A stretch of DNA of 64,000 nucleotides, taken from assembly GCA_018240465.1 (NCBI GenBank), contig JAFEFS010000091.1:1-64000 (forward strand), written 5' to 3'. Below the pieces are notes generated by a model. The model did no database searches, was not told where the DNA came from, and saw only the letters and a program-made list of their open reading frames with translations. Position 1 is the first letter of the stretch. Each line of letters begins with the position of its first letter. Shown piece after piece: positions 27,409-36,120 of this stretch. This DNA is from Pseudomonadota bacterium. GTDB lineage: Bacteria; Pseudomonadota; Gammaproteobacteria; Xanthomonadales; Rhodanobacteraceae. The position numbers and the translations under genes were made by a program.

Positions 27409-29661
27409 ATGCCACGCATTCGACCGATTCTCGCCAGCCTGATCGTCGCGCTCGCCTCGTCGTGCTCGACGATGGCGGACAAACCCGCGCACTCGGCAAA
27501 GGAAGTCGCCAACGACATCACCGATCCGTTGACCGGCAATCCATTCGCCGAACCCAGCAAGCTGCCGTTCGAGGCGCCGCCGTTCGACAAGATCCGCGAC
27601 GGTGATTTCCAGCCCGCGATCGAGGAAGGCATGCGCCGCCAGATCGCGGAAGCGAAACGCATCGCAGACAATCCGCAGCCGGCGACGTTCGACAACACCC
27701 TGGTCGCGCTGGAGAAGACAGGCGCGCTGCTGACGCGCGTGAACCGCGTGTTCTCCGCGCTCGCGCAGGCGAACACGAACGACATCCTGCAGCGCGTGCA
27801 GAAGGAAGAGGCACCCAAGCTCGCCGCGCACAGCGATGCGATCTTTCTCGATGCCAAGCTGTTCGCGCGGGTGAAGTCGGTCTACGACAGGCGCGCCGGT
27901 CTCGGCCTCGACGCCGAATCGCTGCGCCTGACCGAACGTTACTACCGCCTGTTCGTACGCGCCGGCGCGCTGCTTTCGGCGGCCGATCAGGAACGGCTGC
28001 GCGGCTACAACAAGGAATTGTCCTCGCTGTCCACCGAATTCCGCAGCAAGCTGCTCGCCGCGACCCGCGCCGGCGCGCTCGTCGCCGACAACAAGGACGA
28101 ACTGGCAGGCCTCGACGACGCCGAACTCGCCGCCGCGCTCGAGGCCGGGCGCGCACGCATGACTCCGGGCAAGTACGTCATCCCGCTGCAGAACACGACG
28201 CAGCAGCCGGCGCTCGCCTCGCTGAAGAAGCGCGAAACGCGCGAGAAGCTTTTCAATGACTCGATCACTCGCGCCGAGCAACACGACGACAACGACACGC
28301 GCAAGACGATCACGCGTCTCGCCGAACTGCGCGCCGAGAAGGCGAAACTGCTCGGCTACGACACCTGGGCGGCCTATGTGCTCGACGACCAGATGGCGAA
28401 AACACCCGAGCGCGCGATCAAGTTGCTGACCGACATGGCACCCGCCGCAATCGACAAGGCCAGGGGCGAAGCGCGCGAGATGGAGAAGCTGGCGAAGAAG
28501 GACGGCATCCGCTTCAGGCCCTGGGATCTGCAGTACTACTCGCCCGGCGCGAAGAAGGAAGGCGGCGCCCTGCAGCCGTGGGACTGGCAGTACTACGCCG
28601 AGCAGGTGAAGAAGAAGAACTACGACCTCGACCAGAACGAGATCAAGCAATACTTCGAGCTCGACAACGTACTGCAGAACGGCGTGTTCTTCGCCGCGAA
28701 CAAGCTCTATGGCATCACCTTCAAGGAGCGCAAAGACATCCCCGTCTACCAGCGCGACGTGCGTGTGTTCGAGGTGTTCGACGCCGACGGCACCTCACTG
28801 GCGCTGTTCTACGCCGACTACTTCAAGCGCGACAACAAGGCCGGCGGGGCGTGGGCGACTGCGTTCGTCGGCCAGTCCGGGCTGCTGGACTCGAAGCCGG
28901 TCATCACCAACACCTGCAACTTCACCAAACCGGCACCGGGCCAGCCCGCGTTGCTCAGCCATGACAACGTGATCACGATGTTCCACGAGTTCGGCCACGC
29001 GCTGCACGGCATGTTCTCGAACGTGAGATATCCGCTGCTCGGCGGCACCAGCGTGCCGCGCGACTTTGTCGAATTTCCTTCGCAGTTCAACGAGCACTGG
29101 GCCGACGAGCCAAGCGTGTTCGCCAACTACGCCAAACATTACCAGAGCGGTGCGCCGATGCCGCAGGAACTGGTCGCGAAGATCAGCAAGGCAGGTACCT
29201 ACGGCCAAGGTTTCTCGACCACCGAGAACGTCTCTGCCGCCCTGCTCGACATGGCCTGGCATACCTTGCCGCGATCGATGACCATCGTCGACAACGTCGA
29301 CGCGTTCGAACGCAGCGCGCTGCGCAAGTACGCGGTCGACTATCCGCTCGTGCCGCCGCGCTATCGCACGAGCTATTTCGCCCATATCTGGAGCAACGGC
29401 TACGCAGCCGGCTACTACTCCTACCTGTGGACCGCGGTGCTGCGCGACGACGCGTTCTACTGGTTTCGCGAACACGGCGGCATGACCCGCGAAAACGGTC
29501 AGCGCTTCCGCGACATGGTGCTCTCACGCGGCGGCACCGAGCCAACCGACGCGCTCTACCGTGCCTGGCGCGGCCGTGATCCCAGCGTCGAGCCGCTGCT
29601 CGAGGTGCGCGGGCTCAAGTCGACGAAGCCGACCCAGCCTGCGGACAGGTCCGGCCGTTGA
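27409..29661 (+). CDS. M3-family zinc metallopeptidase, paralogue of the upstream gene
   Basis: A 750-residue M3 peptidase strongly similar to the product of 25173-27341 along its whole length. The zinc site MFHEFGHALHG is at about 526-530 (HEFGH), with PRDFVEFPSQFNEHWADEPS after it. The N-terminus PRIRPILASLIVALASSCSTMA is a signal peptide with a possible but non-ideal lipobox ending at Cys. It carries an insertion relative to the paralogue: a 57-base imperfect tandem duplication makes a second PWD-x-QYY block (residues 371 and 390). ATG 27409 has a strong AGGAGG; the earlier in-frame start was rejected. The terminator immediately upstream leaves almost no room for a separate promoter. Confidence 0.92.
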   Translation: MPRIRPILASLIVALASSCSTMADKPAHSAKEVANDITDPLTGNPFAEPSKLPFEAPPFDKIRDGDFQPAIEEGMRRQIAEAKRIADNPQPATFDNTLVALEKTGALLTRVNRVFSALAQANTNDILQRVQKEEAPKLAAHSDAIFLDAKLFARVKSVYDRRAGLGLDAESLRLTERYYRLFVRAGALLSAADQERLRGYNKELSSLSTEFRSKLLAATRAGALVADNKDELAGLDDAELAAALEAGRARMTPGKYVIPLQNTTQQPALASLKKRETREKLFNDSITRAEQHDDNDTRKTITRLAELRAEKAKLLGYDTWAAYVLDDQMAKTPERAIKLLTDMAPAAIDKARGEAREMEKLAKKDGIRFRPWDLQYYSPGAKKEGGALQPWDWQYYAEQVKKKNYDLDQNEIKQYFELDNVLQNGVFFAANKLYGITFKERKDIPVYQRDVRVFEVFDADGTSLALFYADYFKRDNKAGGAWATAFVGQSGLLDSKPVITNTCNFTKPAPGQPALLSHDNVITMFHEFGHALHGMFSNVRYPLLGGTSVPRDFVEFPSQFNEHWADEPSVFANYAKHYQSGAPMPQELVAKISKAGTYGQGFSTTENVSAALLDMAWHTLPRSMTIVDNVDAFERSALRKYAVDYPLVPPRYRTSYFAHIWSNGYAAGYYSYLWTAVLRDDAFYWFREHGGMTRENGQRFRDMVLSRGGTEPTDALYRAWRGRDPSVEPLLEVRGLKSTKPTQPADRSGR
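28519..28632 (+). repeat. Imperfect 57-base tandem duplication inside the second M3 gene
   Basis: Two units, starting at 28519 and 28576, encode PWDLQYYSPGAKKE and PWDWQYYAEQVKKK. The upstream paralogue has only the second form. The period is 19 codons, so the frame is kept. Confidence 0.7.
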
Positions 29662-29689
29662 CCCTGGGCACAAAGCCATGAAACGCGAC

Positions 29690-29710
29690 GGGCCGGCCGA
29701 GAGCCGGCCC
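29690..29710. terminator. GC-rich hairpin after the second M3 peptidase gene
   Basis: GGGCCGGC (29690-29697) and GCCGGCCC (29703-29710) with loop CGAGA, followed by CATATTCT. It is a probable weak terminator in the 72-base gap before the next gene. Confidence 0.5.
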
Positions 29711-29733
29711 CATATTCTGCGAACCGGACCGAC

Positions 29734-30651
29734 ATGATCGTCAACACGCCCGCCAGCTTCCTCGCGGCACTCGAACACCTGCCGCCACTGCCTGACGCAC
29801 GCGTCACCGCGCAAGCGGCGTTTCTGGTCGCCCCCGCCAGCGCGGAACTTGCGGCCGAATCCGCGAGCGACAACCGCTACATGCAAATGCAGGCGCAGTT
29901 CGATGCGGTGCGCGCGCTGGCCCAGCATGCCGCGCTCGCCACCGCCTTGCGCGCGGATTGCCCGGTCATCAGCTTCCCCGGCGATGCCACGATGCCGGAT
30001 GCAATGTTTCCCAACAACGTGTTCGCGACCGCGCCAGGCAGATACATCGTTGGCCGGATGCGGCACCCGATGCGACAGCGCGAGGCGGAGCGCAGTGACA
30101 TTCGCGCGTTTTTCCGCGACACGCTCGGCCGCAGCGAAACCGATCTCTCGCGACGCAACGATTGCGTCGCCGAGCTGACCGGATCGCTGGTGATCGATCA
30201 CCAGCGCGGGATCGGCTACTGCGGCTTGAGCGAACGTTGCGATCCGGCCGGCGCGCACGCGATGCACGAAGCATTCGGTTTGCGCCTGACTTTCTGTTTC
30301 GAGCTCCAGGACTCCGAGTACCACACCAACGTGGTGATGGCTTCACTGGCCGGACGCGCAGCCATCCTTGCTGCGGACGGCTTCCGCGATCCGGCGGTAC
30401 CGCACGCGATCGCCCGCGCTTACCGCGAACGTGTGCTCTGGCTGTCGCCGGAGCAGAAGCGCGCCTACGCCGGCAACGCGATCACGCTGTCGCCGGATCG
30501 GGTGTGGATGAGTGCCGGCGGCGCGGCATCGCTGAAGTCGACACAACGCCAGACGTTGGCGGATTGGGGTTTCGCGATCGGCGAAGCGCGGCTCGACGAA
30601 ATCGAAAAAGCCGGCGGCAGTCTGCGCTGCTGCGTCGGCGAGATCTTCTGA
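29734..30651 (+). CDS. Amidinotransferase-fold hydrolase (CtlX / arginine deiminase-related)
   Basis: A 305-residue penta-repeat (guanidino-group modifying) enzyme. It shows ATMPDAMFPNNVFAT, the ELTGSLVIDH acidic segment, the catalytic His in DSEYHTNVVMA and the terminal nucleophile in GGSLRCCVGEIF. This arrangement matches the citrulline-utilisation hydrolase / DDAH-like branch acting on free citrulline, arginine or methylarginine in the cytoplasm. Which of these is the substrate cannot be decided. It is convergent with gshA, 13 bases away. No arginine-pathway neighbours are present. Confidence 0.82.
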   Translation: MIVNTPASFLAALEHLPPLPDARVTAQAAFLVAPASAELAAESASDNRYMQMQAQFDAVRALAQHAALATALRADCPVISFPGDATMPDAMFPNNVFATAPGRYIVGRMRHPMRQREAERSDIRAFFRDTLGRSETDLSRRNDCVAELTGSLVIDHQRGIGYCGLSERCDPAGAHAMHEAFGLRLTFCFELQDSEYHTNVVMASLAGRAAILAADGFRDPAVPHAIARAYRERVLWLSPEQKRAYAGNAITLSPDRVWMSAGGAASLKSTQRQTLADWGFAIGEARLDEIEKAGGSLRCCVGEIF

Positions 30652-30664
30652 ACGAGACGTTCGC

Positions 30665-32068
30665 TCAATACGCGAACTCGCGGAACAGCGGATCGACATT
30701 GCCCTGCCACGGTCCGTGGAACAGCTCCAGCTTGCGCTCCGCGGGCGTCTGATTCGCCTCGACGTATTCGATCAGCGGTTCGATGAAAACCGCCTCGCTG
30801 GCGCCGGTCGAATTGCGCTGGTTGCGCCGGGCGAGGCCCTGGCCTGAAATCTTCAATGCTTCGCGCGCGAGGTCGCGCACGCTGCCGTTGCGAAACGGAA
30901 GCTTGAGTGCATGCTTCGGCACGCCGTCGCGCAAGGCGTGGCGCTCGCTCATGCTGAAATCCTTGACCAGATCCCATGCGGCGTCGAGCGCAGTCTGGTC
31001 GTAGAGCAGGCCGACCCAGAACGCGGGCAGCGCGCACAGCCGGCCCCAGCGCCCGCCGTCGGCACCCCGCATTTCCAGATATTTCTTCAGCCGCACCTCG
31101 GGAAAGGCCGTGGTCATGTGATCGGCCCAGTCCTTCATCGTCGGCCTGACGCCGGGCAGTTCGGCGAGATCGCCCTGGATGAATTTCCGGAATGATTTCC
31201 CGGCGAGGTCGATGTACTTGCCGTCGCGATAGGAAAAGTACATCGGCACGTCGAGCAGGTAGTCGACATAGCGCTCGTAGCCGAAGCCGTCCTCGAAGAC
31301 GAAGTCGAGCATGCCGGTACGGCCGGGGTCGGTGTCGGTCCAGATATGCGAGCGGTAGCTCAGGTATCCGTTCGGCTTGCCTTCGGTGAACGGCGAGTCG
31401 GCGAACAGCGCGGTCGCGACCGGCTGAAGCGCGAGCGAGACGCGGAATTTCTTCACCATGTCCGCTTCGTCGGCGAAGTCCAGGTTCACCTGCACCGTGC
31501 AGGTGCGCGTCATCATGTCGAGGCCGAGCTTGCCGACCTTGGGCATGTAGTCGCGCATGATGCGGTAGCGGCCCTTCGGCATCCACGGCATCTCCTCACG
31601 CCGCCACTTCGGCTGGAAACCCATGCCGAGAAAGCCGAGCTGTAGCTCATCGGCGACTTCTTTCACTTCGCGCAAATGGCCGCTGACTTCTTCACAGGTC
31701 TCGTGGATCGTTTTCAGCTGGCCGCCGGAGAGTTCGAGCTGGCCGGCGGGTTCGAGCGTGATCGAGCCGTCGCCGCGCGCAAGCGCGATCACGTTGGTTG
31801 CGCCGTCGACGGTCTCGCTGATCGGCGCCCAGCCGAAGCGCGTCAAGCCGTTGAGCATCGCGCCGATACCTCGTGGGCCGTCGTACGCGGGCGGGCGCAG
31901 GTCGTCGAGGCGGAAGCCGAACTTTTCATGCTCGGTGCCGATGCGCCACGCTGCGGGAGCGCGCGCGCCGGCGGCGATGTAGTCCACGAGCTGCTCGCGG
32001 CGTTCGATCGGGGTTTCTTTTACCGCGCTGGGTCCGGACATGGGTTTGCTCGTGTTTTTTGCCGTCAT
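30665..32068 (-). CDS. gshA: Glutamate--cysteine ligase
   Basis: A 467-residue GCS2/plant-type glutamate-cysteine ligase, the type common in alphaproteobacteria and Xanthomonads. Recognisable segments are [61 protein letters not shown] and the end [17 protein letters not shown]. It makes gamma-glutamylcysteine, the first step of glutathione synthesis, in the cytoplasm. ATG 32068 is chosen; ATG 32041 is an alternative (9 residues shorter), and the start at 32104 lies beyond family similarity. gshB is not in the window. Confidence 0.93.
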   Translation of the reverse strand: MTAKNTSKPMSGPSAVKETPIERREQLVDYIAAGARAPAAWRIGTEHEKFGFRLDDLRPPAYDGPRGIGAMLNGLTRFGWAPISETVDGATNVIALARGDGSITLEPAGQLELSGGQLKTIHETCEEVSGHLREVKEVADELQLGFLGMGFQPKWRREEMPWMPKGRYRIMRDYMPKVGKLGLDMMTRTCTVQVNLDFADEADMVKKFRVSLALQPVATALFADSPFTEGKPNGYLSYRSHIWTDTDPGRTGMLDFVFEDGFGYERYVDYLLDVPMYFSYRDGKYIDLAGKSFRKFIQGDLAELPGVRPTMKDWADHMTTAFPEVRLKKYLEMRGADGGRWGRLCALPAFWVGLLYDQTALDAAWDLVKDFSMSERHALRDGVPKHALKLPFRNGSVRDLAREALKISGQGLARRNQRNSTGASEAVFIEPLIEYVEANQTPAERKLELFHGPWQGNVDPLFREFAY

Positions 32069-32133
32069 TGACTCGCCGCATCCGCGGCTCGCACTTCGTG
32101 CCATTCGCTAATGTTTGCTTCGGCCGCCTGTCT

Positions 32134-32232
32134 TCGCAGTCGGCGAAAGCCGGAATCCATCTTGATCTCGTTTTGCGAGATCAAAAGATGAAAAAGACGT
32201 AAGGGCATTCCCGCGTTCGCGGAGATGACGCA
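32134..32232. repeat. Intergenic repeat of the Xanthomonad CCGGAATCC...ATTCCCGC type
   Basis: The gap between gshA and engB holds GGCGAAAGCCGGAATCCATC, a perfect 9-base inverted repeat TTGATCTCG / CGAGATCAA (extendable to 13 pairs with a bulge), and GGGCATTCCCGCGTTCGCGG. These modules recur in many intergenic regions of Xanthomonadales genomes. The copy looks degenerate. It may also act as a transcript-end structure for engB. Confidence 0.55.
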
Positions 32233-32298
32233 AGATGTAGGGGCTGGGCAGTGGAATAAAAGACCTCGCCAACCGCAAGAAACTGACGCCGAGACGTC

Positions 32299-32901
32299 TC
32301 AGGACCGGGACAGCAGCGCGGCCAGCGCGCCACGCGCTTCGTCGAGGCCGGTCTTGGCCTGCGCGGAAAACAGCTGCGCGCTCGCCGTGTATCCCGCGGC
32401 GGCGATCTCCTTGCGCACCGCGGCCAGCGTGCGCGCCGCCTCGCCGCGACCGAGCTTGTCGGTCTTGGTCAGCAGCACGTGGCAGGCGAGGCCGATATCG
32501 TTGCAATAGGCAAGCATCTGCCGGTCGAATTCCTTGAGCGGGTGGCGGCTGTCGACGATCAGCACAACGCCGCGCAGCGACTCGCGCTCGCGCAAATAGG
32601 CATCGATCACGCGCCGCCATTTGTCGCGCATCGCCTCGGGCACCTTGGCGTAGCCGTAGCCCGGCAGGTCGACGAGGCGGCCCCCGTCGGCCAGCGCGAA
32701 CACGTTGAGGAGCTGGGTGCGGCCCGGCGTCTTCGAGGTGCGCGCAAGGCCCGACTGGTCGCAGATTGCATTGAGCGCACTCGATTTGCCCGCGTTCGAG
32801 CGCCCGGCGAAGGCGATCTCTGCGCCCGAATCCGCCGGCAGCTGGCGCGGTTCAGCGGCGCTGGTGAGGAAAGCCGCGCTGCGGAAAGGGTTGTGCTTCA
32901 T
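32299..32901 (-). CDS. engB: Ribosome biogenesis GTPase YihA/EngB
   Basis: A 200-residue TrmE-Era-EngA-EngB-Septin-like GTPase. G1 is FAGRSNAGKSSALNAI, G2 is SKTPGRTQLLN, G3 is LVDLPGYGYAKVPE, G4 is LLTKTDKL and G5 is FSAQAKTGLDE. It helps assemble the large ribosomal subunit. ATG 32901 (MKHNPFRSAAFLTSA) matches the family start; the longer frame was rejected. It is divergent from the cytochrome c4 gene. Confidence 0.95.
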   Translation of the reverse strand: MKHNPFRSAAFLTSAAEPRQLPADSGAEIAFAGRSNAGKSSALNAICDQSGLARTSKTPGRTQLLNVFALADGGRLVDLPGYGYAKVPEAMRDKWRRVIDAYLRERESLRGVVLIVDSRHPLKEFDRQMLAYCNDIGLACHVLLTKTDKLGRGEAARTLAAVRKEIAAAGYTASAQLFSAQAKTGLDEARGALAALLSRS

Positions 32902-32919
32902 CGTTGCTGGTCCAGGCGT

Positions 32920-32948
32920 TTGACCGCCGCCGAGTGCGGCTGAGATAA
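32920..32948 (+). promoter_or_regulatory. Sigma-70 promoter for the cytochrome c4 gene
   Basis: TTGACC (32920-32925), a 17-base spacer and GATAAT (32943-32948), 78 bases before ATG 33026. Both hexamers match the consensus 5 of 6 with ideal spacing. Confidence 0.7.
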
Positions 32949-33025
32949 TTTGCCGATTGTGCCGCAGCCGGCGCGGAAAAGGCTGCTCCCGTGGCAAACG
33001 TTGCGATTTTCTCGGAGTGAAGGGT

Positions 33026-33682
33026 ATGAGCTTTCGGTACGTGGTAGGCATGGCGGTCCTGCTCGGCGCAGGCGTGGCGCAGGCCGTGGACAAACCCATC
33101 GTGGGCGATGCGACCGCGGGTGCGGCCAAAGCTGCCACCTGCGGCGCCTGCCACGGCGCCGACGGCAACCCGGCGATGTCGCAGTATCCGAAGCTGGCCG
33201 GCCAGGGCGAAGCCTACACCGCACGCCAGGTCGAGCTGATGAAGAGCGGCAAGCGCCAGAACGCCGTCATGATGGGTTTCATCGCCAACATGTCGACGCA
33301 GGACATGCACGACATCGGCGCGTTCTACGCGACCAAGACCTCGCTGCCCGGCGTTGCCGACACCAAACTCGTCGAGCGCGGCCAGGCGCTGTACCGCGGC
33401 GGCAACGCCGACACGCACACGCCCGCCTGCATGGCCTGCCACGGGCCGGACGGGCGCGGCAATCCGGGCGCGGTCTACCCGCAGCTCGGCGGCCAGTACG
33501 CCGACTACACCAGCGCCAAGCTCAAGGCGTTCCGCGACGGCCAGGGCTTCAGCGACGACGAGCACGGCAAGATCATGACCGCGGTGGCCAAGCCGCTGAC
33601 CGACGCCGACATCGCCGCGCTCGCCAGCTACATCGAAGGCCTGCATGCGGCGGCGGCGAAGACCGCGGAAGTCGCCAAGTAG
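33026..33682 (+). CDS. Di-heme cytochrome c4
   Basis: A 218-residue periplasmic electron carrier with a signal peptide (FRYVVGMAVLLGAGVAQA) and two heme c sites: C39-G-A-C-H43 (TCGACHGADGN) and CMACHGPDGRG in the second half, each with a distal Met-bearing segment. The two homologous class I cytochrome domains are the cytochrome c4 layout. It carries electrons to terminal oxidases at the inner membrane; the cytochrome oxidase assembly genes at 60777-64000 are consistent with this. ATG 33026 follows GAAGGG; the upstream frame start at 32957 lies before the signal peptide and was rejected. A terminator follows. Confidence 0.93.
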   Translation: MSFRYVVGMAVLLGAGVAQAVDKPIVGDATAGAAKAATCGACHGADGNPAMSQYPKLAGQGEAYTARQVELMKSGKRQNAVMMGFIANMSTQDMHDIGAFYATKTSLPGVADTKLVERGQALYRGGNADTHTPACMACHGPDGRGNPGAVYPQLGGQYADYTSAKLKAFRDGQGFSDDEHGKIMTAVAKPLTDADIAALASYIEGLHAAAAKTAEVAK

Positions 33683-33748
33683 CCTTCCCGTCCCGCCGGA
33701 GCGGGCGGTGGTGGAAACTTTCCGCGCCGGCAGGCGTCATTCTTCGAT

Positions 33749-33782
33749 GGCACCGCCGGTCGTTGTCGGCGGTGCCATTTTC
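33749..33782 (+). terminator. Rho-independent terminator after cytochrome c4
   Basis: A perfect 10-bp stem GGCACCGCCG (33749-33758) / CGGCGGTGCC (33767-33776), an 8-base loop, then ATTTTC. It separates cytochrome c4 from the DsbA-like genes. Confidence 0.8.
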
Positions 33783-33805
33783 GTATTGCTGCATAGGAGT
33801 CTTCC

Positions 33806-34492
33806 ATGTTCTCCCGCTTGCTGATCGTCGCCGCTACCTTCCTCGCCCCGCTCGCCCAGGCGCAGGGGGTCACCGCCGCGCAATGGAAGGAGGGCACGCA
33901 CTATTTCCTCGTGGAACCGGCGGTACCCAGCGAGTCGGACACCGGCAAGATCGAGGTTACCGAGGTGTTTTCCTACGGCTGCCCGGCCTGCAACTTCTTC
34001 AATCCGACGATGATGAAGCTGAAGAAGTCGTTGCCACCGAATGCCGTGATGACCTACGTGCCTGCCTCGTTCAATGCGAACGAGGACTGGCCGATGTTCC
34101 AGCGCGCCTACCTCACCGCACAGACGCTCGGCATCGCCGAGAAGTCGCACGAAGCGATGTTCGACGCAGTGTGGAAACCGCATGCGCCGCTGGCAATCAT
34201 GAATGCGGACGGCCGCACGCTGAAGAATCCGCTGCCGTCGATCGAGGACGCGGCCAAGTTCTATGCACAGTACGGGATCAAGGCCGAGGATTTCGTCGGC
34301 ACCGCGAACTCGTTCGCGATCAATGCGAAGATGAAGCGCGCCGACGCGTTCCTCAAGGCGACGCTGACGGACTCGACGCCGACGCTCGTCGTCGGCGGCA
34401 AGTACCGCTTCACGCCGGGCTCGGCAGGTGGCGAAGACAAGGTCCTGCCGCTCGCGCAATACCTGATCCAGCTGGCCGCAAGCGGCAAGTAA
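33806..34492 (+). CDS. DsbA-family thiol:disulfide interchange protein (CPAC active site)
   Basis: A 228-residue periplasmic thioredoxin-fold protein with a signal peptide (FSRLLIVAATFLAPLAQAQ). The active site is FSYGCPACNFF (C59-C62), and the cis-Pro loop is STPTLVVGG. The XX pair is PA where classical DsbA has PH, which should change the redox potential or partner. It introduces or shuffles disulfides in exported proteins. The ATG follows an AGGAG. It is the first of two adjacent DsbA-like genes 35 bases apart, most likely one operon. Confidence 0.9.
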   Translation: MFSRLLIVAATFLAPLAQAQGVTAAQWKEGTHYFLVEPAVPSESDTGKIEVTEVFSYGCPACNFFNPTMMKLKKSLPPNAVMTYVPASFNANEDWPMFQRAYLTAQTLGIAEKSHEAMFDAVWKPHAPLAIMNADGRTLKNPLPSIEDAAKFYAQYGIKAEDFVGTANSFAINAKMKRADAFLKATLTDSTPTLVVGGKYRFTPGSAGGEDKVLPLAQYLIQLAASGK

Positions 34493-34527
34493 GCCGCATC
34501 CTACCGCACGCCCCATCCGGAACCGCC

Positions 34528-35235
34528 ATGTTCAAACGCCTCGTCTTCCTGCTCCTCGCCCTGCTTGCGGTGTCGGCCTGCACCGACGACAAGGCCGCTA
34601 CCGCCGCCACGGCTACCGCCTCCGCCACAGCCAAACCGGCGGCGGCCGCCGCACCCGCGCGCGACTGGCAACTCGGCACCGATTATTCCCTGATCGACCC
34701 GCGCGTGCCGACGACAACCGGCGACAAGGTCGAGGTGGTCGAGGTGTTTTCCTACGCCTGTCCTCATTGCGCGCATTTCCAGTCGACGATGGATGAGTTG
34801 AAGGCGAAACTGCCGGCAACTGCACAGATCGTGCTCGTCCCGGCCGTGTTCAATCCGCAGTGGGAACCGTTCGCGCGCGCGTTCTACACCGCGCGTTCGC
34901 TCGGCGTGCTCGACAAGACGCACGCTGCGCTGTTCGAGGCGCTGCATACCCAGCACCGGCCGCTGTATTCGATCGATTCGCTGGCGAATGATTTCTACGT
35001 CAGCTACGGCGTCGACCCGAAGAACTTCCTCGGCACCGCGGACTCGTTCGTCGTCGACAGCCAGATCGCGAACGGCAACGACCTCGTCAAGCGGTGGGGT
35101 GTCAGTTCGACGCCGACCCTGGTCATCAACGGCAAGTACCGCATCGAGATGAGTTCAGAGAAAAAGATCGGGCCGAACGAGGCGCTCGAGATCGCGCTGA
35201 TGCTGGTCAAGCAGGAAGCCGCAGCGAAGAAGTAG
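34528..35235 (+). CDS. dsbA: DsbA-family thiol:disulfide interchange lipoprotein (CPHC active site)
   Basis: A 235-residue thioredoxin-fold protein. The N-terminus FKRLVFLLLALLAVSAC ends in a good lipobox (VSAC, Cys18), followed by an Ala/Thr-rich tether, so it is probably membrane-anchored in the periplasm. The active site FSYACPHCAHF (C78-C81) is the canonical DsbA sequence, and the cis-Pro loop is STPTLVING. It oxidises thiols of exported proteins. ATG 34528 is the start that produces the lipoprotein signal. It is paired with the CPAC paralogue upstream. Confidence 0.92.
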   Translation: MFKRLVFLLLALLAVSACTDDKAATAATATASATAKPAAAAAPARDWQLGTDYSLIDPRVPTTTGDKVEVVEVFSYACPHCAHFQSTMDELKAKLPATAQIVLVPAVFNPQWEPFARAFYTARSLGVLDKTHAALFEALHTQHRPLYSIDSLANDFYVSYGVDPKNFLGTADSFVVDSQIANGNDLVKRWGVSSTPTLVINGKYRIEMSSEKKIGPNEALEIALMLVKQEAAAKK

Positions 35236-35301
35236 CGCGTGCCGCACGCCAACCCGGTCGCGCGGCTTGCGGTTGTCGCGCTCGCGCCGTAGGCTCGCCG
35301 T

Positions 35302-36108
35302 GTGTCCGCCGCCACTGCAAACCCCACCGAAAAATCCGCCGCAAGCTCGCGTCTGAAGCTGATCAGCTGCAACATCCTTGCCGGCGGCAGCGTGCGCAAA
35401 TACCGCCACTACGTCACCGAAGGCTGGAAGCAGGTGCTGCCGATGCGCAGCAAGCGCGAGAACCTGGACCGCCTCGCCAACCTGCTCGCCGGCTTCGACA
35501 TCGTCGGCCTGCAGGAGGCCGATGCGGGTTCGCTGCGTTCCGGTTTCCTCAACCAGACCGAATACCTCTCCGAGCGCGCCGGCTTCCCCTATTGGAGCCA
35601 CCAGCCGAACCGCAAGATCGCCCGGTTCGCGGCCTCGAGCAACGGCCTGCTCACGCGTCTCAAGCCAGCCGAAGTGCGCGACTACGCCTTGCCCAGCCGC
35701 ATTCCGGGCCGCGGCGCGATGTGGACGCGCTTCGACCTCGGCGGCGAGGAATTGATCGTCGTCGTCGTCCATCTCTCGCTCGGGCCGCAGGCGCGCGCGC
35801 GTCAGCTCGGCTTCATCGCCGACCTGATCTGGTCGAGCCCGCACGCGGTACTGATGGGCGACTTCAACTGCGCGCTCGACAGCCCCGAGATGATCCAGCT
35901 GCGGCGGCGCACCGGATTGACCCCCGGACGCGACGTGCCACCGACATTTCCGAGCTGGCGTCCACGTCGCGCGATCGACCACATCCTCGTCTCGGAAAAG
36001 ATGGAAATCGATAAATTGTATACTTTACCGCACGCCGTGTCGGACCACCTGCCGATCGCGGCCGAGATCCGCCTGCCGGCACCGCTGCGCCTGCCCGCCG
36101 CACGATGA
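35302..36108 (+). CDS. Endonuclease/exonuclease/phosphatase-fold protein
   Basis: A 268-residue protein of the DNase I-like EEP superfamily. Catalytic segments are LKLISCNILAGG (Asn), GLQEADAG (metal-binding Glu), VVVHLSLGP (His), LMGDFNCALD (Asp-Asn) and VSDHLPIAAEI (Asp-His). No signal peptide is seen, so it is probably cytoplasmic. Substrates in the superfamily range from DNA to phospholipids, so the target is open. The start is GTG 35302; no ATG fits. It lies between dsbA and slt with short gaps. Confidence 0.85.
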   Translation: MSAATANPTEKSAASSRLKLISCNILAGGSVRKYRHYVTEGWKQVLPMRSKRENLDRLANLLAGFDIVGLQEADAGSLRSGFLNQTEYLSERAGFPYWSHQPNRKIARFAASSNGLLTRLKPAEVRDYALPSRIPGRGAMWTRFDLGGEELIVVVVHLSLGPQARARQLGFIADLIWSSPHAVLMGDFNCALDSPEMIQLRRRTGLTPGRDVPPTFPSWRPRRAIDHILVSEKMEIDKLYTLPHAVSDHLPIAAEIRLPAPLRLPAAR

Positions 36109-36120
36109 ATTGAGCGCAAG

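Noticed and set aside
25182..27857. 891-codon minus-strand open frame opposite the M3 peptidase genes
   Set aside because: It mirrors the third-codon bias of the peptidase genes, spans the terminator and the intergenic gap, and shows no known motif.
32159..32185. Hairpin considered as the engB terminator
   Set aside because: There is no T-run on either strand, and the surrounding modules fit an intergenic repeat better.
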